Source: Apiotrichum sp. Y4204 (lineage: Eukaryota; Basidiomycota; Tremellomycetes; Trichosporonales; Trichosporonaceae). From it: a stretch of 64,000 nucleotides of DNA. Below the pieces are notes generated by a model. It saw nothing but the letters and a program-made list of their open reading frames with translations, searched no databases and was not told the origin of the DNA. Shown piece by piece: positions 56,456 to 64,000 of this stretch. Location of the stretch: contig JAMYHL010000002.1 of assembly GCA_025531455.1 (NCBI GenBank), positions 1,178,001 through 1,242,000 on the forward strand, in the 5' to 3' direction. The translations under genes were made by a program, and so were the position numbers. Numbering within the stretch: the stretch's first letter is position 1; every line of letters begins with the position of its first letter.

Positions 56456-57954
56456 ATGTCCTCTATCGCGACCACTTCGGCTCTTCAAAACGGCTCCTCG
56501 CACCCCGAGCTCGACCTCGAGCTCTCGACTCTACCCTCCCGCAGTGTCGGGGAAGCAACTGAGCCATTTCCTGAAACACCTCCTGACGCCAACACGCCAA
56601 AGGACTCAACCCATGAGTCCCACGACGAAATCATGGAGGCGTCGCGGCAGTTCGACGCGCTCTGCCCCGACGGCGGGTTTCACAGCTGGGCGATGGTCGG
56701 CTGTGCCGGGATGATTGCATTCTGGTACGTCGGCACGACGTACAGCTGGGGCGTGCTGCAGGGCCCATTGGTGGATCGCAAACTCGCGCCCGAGTCGACA
56801 CTCGCGTTTATCGGCTCGTTGGCGGTGGCGCTCATCGCCGCGCTCGCGATAATCAACTCCCGCCTGCTGGGGGCGATGGGCGCACGCACCATGGGCGTCA
56901 TCGGCGTACTTCTTATGGGCCTTGGACAGATTCTTGCTGGATTCGCGACGCGTAACCTCGCGGGATTGTTCGTCACCGCCGGCGCGATGATGGGAATTGG
57001 TGCGTGTGGCGCAGTGCAGTGCGATGCCAACTAACCCAACAGGTGTGAGCTTCTGCTTCATGGTCGCGTCCATTGCGCCGGCGCAATATTTTTCCACAAA
57101 GCGCGGCACGGCGGTGGGATTAGTCTATGCGGGCGGCGGGCTCGGCGGGGCAGTCATCTCGCTCGCGATGGAGGCCGGGGTGCGCCGCTTTGGGCCAGAG
57201 TGGACGTTCCGCGGCGTCGGGATCATCATGCTCGTCACTTGCCTCCCTGCGGCCTGGTTTCTCCAGGAGCGCGTCTCCCTGCGCCGCAACGTGTTTATCG
57301 ACTGGTGCGTAGGCGTCACATGCTTACAAGCTCACACCATGTAGGACCCTCTTCCGCAGCCCCGAGTTCTTCATCCTCTTTGTAATGGGCGCATTCGCGA
57401 CGTTCCCGCTCTTCGTTCCGCCCTTCTTCCTGCCGCTATACGCCCAGTCCCTGCACTTCAGCACGTCAATGGGCGCAATCCTCGTGTGTCTCTTCAACTT
57501 TGCGTCCGCCATCGGGAGGATTCTCACTGGCGTGCTGTGCGACCGCTTCGTTGGGCCGATCAACACCCTCTGCCTCACTCTGATAATCACGGCACTCACG
57601 CTGCTCGTCATGTGGCCGACATCCACTTCCTTTGGCCCGCTTGTCGTATTCGTGATTCTCAACGGCGCGTCCAACGGCGGGTTCTTCTCCCTCATGCCCA
57701 CAGTCGTCGGCCACGTTCTCGGCAGCCAGCGCGTCAGCGTCGCTTTCGGCATGATCGTCACCGGCTGGACGGCAGGATACCTCATGGGCGCACCCGCCGC
57801 CGGGTATATCCTCCAGGCATACGGTGGGACAGATCGCGGGGCGGCCGCGTTTCGCCCCGCCGTCTTCTGGGCCGGCGGCATGGCGGCCGGCGCGGCTGGC
57901 CTTGCCGTGTTCCTGCGCCTGAGGAGGAATCCCCGCATCCTGGTGAGAATGTAA
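56456..57954 (+). CDS. MFS monocarboxylate-type transporter (MCT-like)
   Basis: Plasma-membrane or vacuolar porter of the MFS. A hydrophilic start (about 70 residues) leads to the family signature CPDGGFHSWAMVGCAGM at the first helix. Twelve helices can be traced, including WGVLQGPLV, LAFIGSLAVALIAALAI, GARTMGVIGVLLMGLGQI, GLVYAGGGLGGAVISLAM, VPPFFLPLYAQSL, FNFASAIGRILTGVLCDRF, ILNGASNGGFFSLMPTVVG, and FGMIVTGWTAGYLMGAPAAG. Three exons, with introns near 57000-57043 and 57302-57345. Substrate not predictable; fungal members move monocarboxylates, riboflavin or other small anions. Confidence 0.9.
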
Positions 57955-58146
57955 TGGGAACGGCTCTGACAATAATACTATTCTCTTGGTACTCGTGATT
58001 GCTCATCATCCGTTCTTGCTACACTATGCAATCTGTCTGTATCCTTACCCTTGCATACATGTCACCATTCTGGAGTGTCACTTATCGCCCTCGTCACTTG
58101 CTCGTTAACACCCACCCGACCACACCCACACACATAACTCCTCCTC

Positions 58147-61018
58147 CTAGCGACGACCCTCGATTTCGCGCTGGTATCGCTCAATCATGCGCTGGTGCGC
58201 CTCGATCTGGCGCTGGTGCTTGAGCAGCCCGCGCTCATACGCCGAGAGGTGCGACTCGTCGCACTGGGGCCGGTCCGTGTCGGGTTTGGCGTGGTCGCGG
58301 CGATATTTCTCCTCCTCGCGGCGGCGTTTCTTGTCCTCCTCACGCCGCCGCTCCTCTTCGCGGTGGCGTTCGTCCTCACGGCGCGCCTCCTCCTCGCGAC
58401 GACGGCGTTCCTCCTCCTCCCGCTCCTTCTTCTGGTGGTGCGCAAATCCGACACCGAGACTAATGGCGGCAGCGCCGCCAGCGACGGCCGCGCCCGCCGC
58501 AATCTTTTGACCGGTGGACCAGCCCGCATGCTGCGCCTGGTACTGCGCAGTCGGGCAGTCGGGCTCGTGCTTCAGCTGCTGAAGGTACGGCATGTGGCAG
58601 CAGCACGGGGCCTGGGCCGGGGGTGCGTAGCCGAATGGAGGCGGACAGCCCTGCGGCTGAGGCTGGGGACACGCTGACGGCCGGCTGTAAGCGTACGACT
58701 GGTAGTTCTGCGGGTACTCGAAGCCATGCGACTGGAAGCCTTGCGACTGCTCAAAGCCCTGCTGGTGAAAGCTCTGTTGGCCTTGACTGTAGTTCTGTTG
58801 ATTCTGGGCGATGTTCTGCTGCGACTGGTTGAAGTTTTGGTGCGACTGGTTGATATTCTGCTGGGTCTGCTGGATGTTCTGTGGCGACTGGAAGACGTTC
58901 TGCTGCTGCTGCGAGAAATTTTGCTGGTTCTGGAACTGCTGCTGGTGGAGCTGCTCCTCGGCATCGTTCTTCTTGTTGTATGCGTAGATCCCGCCGCCAA
59001 CCGCCGCAGCGAGTGCCGCGCCGCCGACACCCGCCGCGATCTTTTGGCCCGTTGACCACCCCTCCTCCTGTGGGGCTGGGTACGGCGCCTGCTGGCTGCC
59101 CGCTTGTTGGAGGCCCTGTTGGAAGCCGGCCTGGTAGCCCTGCTTCTGGCCCTGCGCAAACGATTGCTGCTGCTGAACCTGGGACTGCGCCTGCTGCTGC
59201 TGCAGGGCCTCCTCCGCGTCGTGCTTCTTCTTGTACGTGTAGATACCACCACCGACGGCGGCGGCGAGCGCGGCACCACCCACGCCAGCAGCGATCTTCT
59301 GACCGGTTGACCAGTCGTCCTCATGCTGAGCCTGAGGCATCGGCTGCTGCGCATACTGCTGTCCGGAAGCTGGGTACGGGGGCTGCTGGGGAAACGGCTG
59401 CTGCTGGTAACCCGGCTGGAAGCCGTGCTGCTGGAAGCCCTGTTGCTGCATCTGCTGCTGCAGGGCCTCCTCGGCGTCGTGCTTCTTCTTGTAGGCGTAG
59501 GGGCCACCGCCGACAGCAACGGCGGCGAGGCCGGCGCCTACGCCAACTGCCACCTTCTTGCCAGTGGACCACTCATCGTCGCTGTCGTCGTGCTTTTGAG
59601 GAATAGGGGGCGGGGCGGCAATTTCAGCCTGCTGGTCGTGTTTCTTGTTGTACGCGTGAATCCCGCCAGGGACCGCAGCGGCGGCAAGCGCGGCGCCAGC
59701 ACCAGCAGCGACCTTCTCGCCAGTTGACCACTTGTCGTCGCTGTTGTTCTTGATATTGGGAACGGCAGGGGGTCTGTCGTACTTCTCCTTCTCCTCGTCC
59801 TCTTTGTGTTTCTTGTAACCGTACAGTCCGCCCGCGGCGAGACCAGCAGCACCAAGGCCGGCAGCGACCTTGGCCCCAGTCGACCAGTCGTCCTCCTTCC
59901 TCCCCTCCGTGAGGTGGAGCTTCTCCTTCTCCTTTTCATCCTCGTGCTTCTTGTACGCATAGGCCGCCCCCGCAGCGAGGCCAGCCGCGCCCAGGCCACC
60001 GGCAACTTTCGCGCCGGTCGACCAGCCCTCGTCCTCCTTGTCACCCGGTTTGGCCCCGGGCTTCTCCTTCTCCTCGTCCTCCTTGTGTTTCTTGTAAGCG
60101 TAGACTCCGGCGGCGGTAAGCCCAGCGGCGCCGAGGCCGGCAGCGACTTTGGCCCCAGTGGACCATTCCTCCTCGTCCTTCTTGTGCGGCACAGTCGAGG
60201 GCTTGTTGTATTCGGGGGTGAGCGCCGCAGCCGCAGCCTCCTCGGCATCGTGCTTCTTTTTGTGTGCGTAGAGACCGCCACCGACGGTAGCAGCGGCGAG
60301 GCCCGCGCCAACGCCAACAGCGACCTTCTTCCCGGTCGACCACTCGTCGTCGCTCTCGTCGATCTTGGCGGGCTTGTCCTTCTCGTCGTCCGAGCTGTCC
60401 GAGTTGTCCTCCTTGTGCTTCTTGTACGCGTACACGCCCGCAGCGGTGAGTCCGGCCGCACCAAGACCAGCAGCGACCTTCTCGCCCGTCGACCACCCCT
60501 CCTTTGCTGAGTGTCAGAACGGAAAAGCAAGGCTACTCACGAGGTGAAGCAACGTACGGCGCGGCGTAGTGCTTGCGCCTCTCCTCCTCCTCCTTGTGTT
60601 CCTTGTACTTGTGGAGACCGTAGCCCGCGAGAGCTGCCGCGCCGGCGCCCGCAGCGATCATCTTGCCGGTGCCCCAGTCCTCGATGCCGCGGGTGCCGTC
60701 CTCGATGCCCTCCTTCTCCTTGCCCTTCTCGTCCTTGAAGTTCTCAAACTTCATGCTGTCTTTGACCTCCATGTCCATCGCCTCCTTGACCTCGAGCGCA
60801 AGCGAGCTCTGAGGCAGCGCAAACTCGAGCGTAGGCTTTTCCGTAGTCTCTTTCGTATCATTCGTATCTATCGTATCTTTCGTGTCTCTCGTGTCCTTCG
60901 TGTTCGTGTCAACCGCGTACTGGGCGCCAGGCTGAGCCTTGTCCTCCTCCGCAGACAGGCTCAGCCTGCCGAGGTCCACCTTCGTGTCGTCGTGGTAGTA
61001 GTCGTCCGCGTAGCCCAT
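58147..61018 (-). CDS. large WSTG-repeat protein with Q/N-rich tract and coiled-coil tail
   Basis: 945 residues, two exons (60541-61018 and 58147-60506). No known function. Exon 1 has an acidic start (MGYADDYYHDDTKVDLGRL), a DT-repeat stretch, and the first diverged unit (WGTGKMIAAGAGAAALAGYG). Then ten units follow, each starting with W-S-T-G-x-K-V/I, running through a roughly 20-residue Ala/Gly-rich helix of glycine-zipper type (e.g. GLGAAGLAAG, GVGAGLAA), and ending in Y-x-Y-K-K-H or Y-A-x-K-K-K-H-D-A-E-E. Linkers are charged or Q-rich. The last linker has a heptad-like Q/N tract, then PCCCHMPY. A final unit is followed by an E/R-rich coiled coil ending YQREIEGRR. No signal peptide. Repeats may be membrane-associating or assemble via Gly zippers. 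Confidence 0.85.
58480..60690 (-). repeat. eleven tandem WSTG-type units
   Basis: On the + strand the unit is marked by GACCA-type codons at about 58511, 59053, 59306, 59562, 59722, 59879, 60018, 60158, 60339, 60489 and (diverged) 60670. Spacing runs from 139 to 542 bp. Two sub-types alternate: a 22-residue Trp-to-Tyr form and a 25-residue form with VGGG before the Tyr. Confidence 0.9.
58762..58940 (-). repeat. 21-bp repeats coding a Q/N heptapeptide tract
   Basis: The protein reads units of N-[FIVY]-x-Q-x-x-Q: NFSQQQQ, NVFQSPQ, NIQQTQQ, NINQSHQ, NFNQSQQ, NIAQNQQ, NYSQGQQ. The period of seven residues is regular for seven units. Confidence 0.85.
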
Positions 61019-63806
61019 GGTGGGATGTGTGGGAGAAGGGAGTACGATTCTCCAAGTGTCGATTCCTAGTTTTATGTTGTTGCATCCCCCACGTTCATGT
61101 CCCGCCGCCCGATCCCTCCGATCCCTCCCAGGCATGCAAGCAGCCCTCTGCCAGCCATTCCCTCCCGCGTCCGAGCGCATACCTGTGCAGCGAACCAGCG
61201 GTGCGAACATGACGACGCGAGGTTGGCGCGGAGGCGAAGAACATGTCTGTGAGAGGGGCAGCGGGGGTGGGCCCTAGCGCTAAAGGACGCGCGAAGCACA
61301 CTCTGAGAAGGAACTATGAGAGGACGATGGACATCGAGTTGGCAGGCAATTGCACAGGATCGCAAGGGGACCGTGAGGGCCGAGAAGCCACTGCCACGAG
61401 GTGGCGCCGTCAGTTGAGCTACTCGAACGCGAGTCCGGGCGCGAAAGGGAACCAGGGAGGCGGCCAGCGCGTCGCGAATCGGTAGGCTGCTCAGCGCGCG
61501 CGAAACAAGCAACGGCGCGGAGGTGGCGTCAGATCGTCAGAGGCAGGCATGACAGTGGGGCGTGAGTCTTGGTCGCGAGTTCAGAGTCCAGAGTGTCTGA
61601 TCTGCACTCGTCGTAAGTGCATCCCATCATTGTTTGGCGTTTCTCGTCGCCCGCCATCGTCTACTCGTTGCGCCCGCTTGTGTTGGATGCGTCTCCGCAG
61701 AGGGGCCGTGAGCGCACGGATACCAGTCATTTCCATTCAGCCTCAAGAATCCAGAAGCTTTTCTATTCTCTCCATCTGTGAGAAGGTAGGCCTCCAGCGT
61801 CAATACACGTTTATATTGAGTGCTCTGGTCGTCAGCAGCGTTCCATGGGATATCAACACAGCACCATATCAGCAAGACGAAACACCACCTCATGCGGTCT
61901 GCGGTCTTCCATCGACCAGCTCATGGCGGCCGAGAAAGTCGCGAGCTCCCGGGGCCGTGTAGCGTCTCCACTTGAGGGGATCGAGCATGGACGCGCCAGA
62001 CCCACTCCCATCGCCCAGGGCCGTTCACCCCTACTTGCAATGCTCGATAACGCTCGGACACCTAGTGAGGGCCTCGATTCCTGGAACGGCCAGTTCGACG
62101 AGCACAAAGTGCTGATGCGTGATCGGACGAGAGCCGCACAAATCACAGATACCAGATCAGTGTGTGATGGACACGAATATGGATCGAGGATTATGGAATC
62201 GTCTTCTCTTGGATCTTGGATCGTCCCGCTCTCTCGAAGCGTGCAATTCCGGGAACGCAGAACGTAATGGTGAGCACAGCGCCGGAATCCATGCATCCGA
62301 AGTAAGTCCGCGATGACCCCGCAGGCACCGACTAGCGCGGAAGGCGGATCTCATTGAGCGTCCTCGCTCATGTCCGATCTTCGCGAAGCTTTGAGCTCCA
62401 CACTCTCCATTGTCCCCTGCCCAGTGTCCCCCATCACTATCGCCTGCTGGCAGTTGCTCCGTTTCATTGCGACACCCGCGGGTGAGTACAGGGATGCTCG
62501 CCATTAGGGTTTCTGGTACTCGCCGTACTGTATCCAGCGGCATGTGGTGGGCGTCCGCAGCTCGCGTGGGGAAGATTAAGGTTGATGACAATCGCAGACT
62601 GACCTTCGCCGTGGAGCGTGCTCGTAACGCAGCTCACCCGTTTAGCCACAGTCCTGAACATTAAGCTCGGCGGCCATGAGGCGGCCTCGGCGAGCGTGGA
62701 GTTGGCAGCTCCGCCTCCCGCCGCGGTTCCAGAGTGGACCATGCGACAGAGGATGCAGCTGCAAACCCTAACAATGTAACGCAGCGCCGCGCCATCGCTT
62801 CCAACGCGGTGGTCCCCTCGGTCAAACAGTATAATGTTGTGCAGCGTCGCTAACGGTCTGCCGTGTATCCGCTGTTGCTTTCCGCTGATTGCTCCACATG
62901 TCCCTCACGTTCCTAACGATCCTGATCGTGGATGTGCGGATGCGAGTTGTAGCAATGTCGTGACTCACCCGCCCTTGCACCCCCACTCCCTCACCCGCTC
63001 TCGCAGCGCACGTTCCTGCTGCAGGTTACGGCACGGGTGCACGGGTGCAAGACCAGCGTGTCCACAAGTCAGTAAGTCCGGGGTCGTCGCCATATCTACT
63101 GCCTGCGTGGGCTATGGGCTGGGCAACGAGGTGCTCGTTAAGAAAAATCTCTGACGAAAAAAAATTAAAGTCAGAGGTGGTCACGCTCAGGCACGATGGT
63201 CGGAGGCAGACGGTGATCGACTTGAGAGGCAGGAAGAACGGCGGCGAGAGTTCTGGGAATGCGGAGAAACTACCTGGGCTCACAACTGAGCTGAACCTGA
63301 TGCCGAAACCGGAGGTCCTGAACTGCAATGAGTTTCGATCGCAGTCGCGTGGGCATACTGGAAGTGGTCGCGCTTTTTGCGGGATCGTTCTAGTGTTTCC
63401 AATGACTATGAGGAGATTGGCTCGACCTGATCTGGACCATGGACCTCTACATGATCAGCACCCAAGGCCCGAGGCATGTAGCGCCTGCATGCGAGGAACG
63501 CGTGGAATGGGGCTGTAACATAGGGAGAATATGGTGGGACAGGATATCATTAGGTTTACTCTAGCCCGGGTCGAGCGTGCCGTAAGACCGTGACCGACAT
63601 CTCTCGACCTGGGCACAATCTTACCGCTACGTTTTCAGGAAAGGTTTCCAAAAGTGCGAAGCAATTGTCGCATGTGGAGTGGGGGGACAGGGAGTACACT
63701 GCGGGGAAGGGGACATACAGCACGGATGAAGAGCTAGGAAATGCTTGTCACAGATAAGAAGGGATGGGCAAGAGGGGGTCGTAACATTCGTAACAAGCGG
63801 AAGCGT
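61019..63806. other. 2.8-kb intergenic stretch, no gene seen
   Basis: No supported gene. It separates the WSTG-repeat gene start from the partial NTF2-like gene at the right edge. Confidence 0.5.
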
Positions 63807-64000
63807 CTACATGCCGTGGGCCATGGGGCAGCCAGAGGTGGGCGAGGGGGTGCGCGTGTTAGAGTCTTCGATGATTGGCTCTGCGCCGTTCTTGGTCACC
63901 TCGTTGAAGAGCGACATCGGGTCGTACCACACGTCGATGCTCTGAATCTGGAGCTTGTCGTTGACCTTGGCGACGAGAAGACCCTCGATGGAGAGCGTCT
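63807..64000 (-). CDS. partial NTF2/SnoaL-like protein (C-terminus)
   Basis: The C-terminal 64 residues; the 5' part is cut off by the window edge. It reads TLSIEGLLVAKVNDKL, then QSIDVWYDPMSLFNEVTKN, and ends SGCPMAHGM with stop at 63807-63809. The pattern of two strands followed by a W-Y-D-P turn fits the last strands of an NTF2-like (SnoaL-type) fold. These are widespread and can be enzymes or binding proteins, so the role cannot be told. No intron in the visible part. Confidence 0.65.
   Translation of the reverse strand, partial: TLSIEGLLVAKVNDKLQIQSIDVWYDPMSLFNEVTKNGAEPIIEDSNTRTPSPTSGCPMAHGM

Noticed and set aside
61549..61962. Frame beginning MTVGRESWSRVQSPEC with paired Cys
   Set aside because: The Cys spacing does not fit a Zn2Cys6 cluster and no downstream factor domain follows.
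1..64000. CRISPR arrays, insertion sequences, transposase or retroelement genes
   Set aside because: None seen. No regularly spaced repeats with unique spacers, no transposase, integrase or reverse transcriptase motifs in any frame.

Overview
This window is nuclear DNA from a GC-rich basidiomycete fungus. A tremellomycete of the Trichosporonales type is my best guess. The evidence is many short introns (mostly 35-60 nt) with GTRAGT donors and CTGAC/CTAAC-like branch sites just before CAG acceptors, CT-rich leaders before start codons, and a fungal gene set (AA11-type LPMO, Zn2Cys6 regulators, DUF4211, UPF0357). The species is inferred from style and not proven. Twenty-one protein genes (one cut by the right edge) and two tRNA genes can be supported.

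Left part (1-20.7 kb) is compact housekeeping: ribosome-biogenesis factor BFR2 (-), a small UPF0357 membrane protein (+), an R3H-domain protein (-), the large Ski2-like helicase SLH1 of ribosome quality control (+), the U3 snoRNP WD40 protein PWP2 (-), a transcription factor that joins two C2H2 fingers to a Zn2Cys6 cluster (-), and the mitochondrial phosphate carrier MIR1 (-). BFR2 and PWP2 both act in 18S rRNA maturation, and SLH1 acts on stalled ribosomes.

Middle part (20.7-47.6 kb) is gene-poor. It has intergenic stretches of 1-2.5 kb, an intron-containing tRNA-Tyr and a tRNA-Met(CAT). The genes are four secreted proteins (phytase-like protein, class 3 lipase, AA11-type copper monooxygenase, ricin-B-fold lectin), a small unknown protein, a nuclear DUF4211 protein, succinate-semialdehyde dehydrogenase of the GABA shunt, and a peroxisomal enoyl-CoA hydratase/isomerase ending in AKL.

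Right part (47.6-64 kb) holds an aquaglyceroporin with altered NPA boxes, a Zn2Cys6 regulator, a secreted purple acid phosphatase, a monocarboxylate-type MFS transporter, a striking 945-residue protein built from eleven Trp-Ser-Thr-Gly repeats, and the C-terminal end of an NTF2/SnoaL-like protein. Three genes touch phosphate (MIR1, phytase-like, purple acid phosphatase), and several secreted enzymes suggest a saprotrophic yeast scavenging from plant or fungal material.

Best candidates for something undescribed: the WSTG repeat protein with its Q/N-rich heptapeptide tract (58147-61018), an SLH1 whose second helicase cassette has lost key motifs and its second Sec63 module, and a 5-nt micro-exon in the enoyl-CoA hydratase gene.
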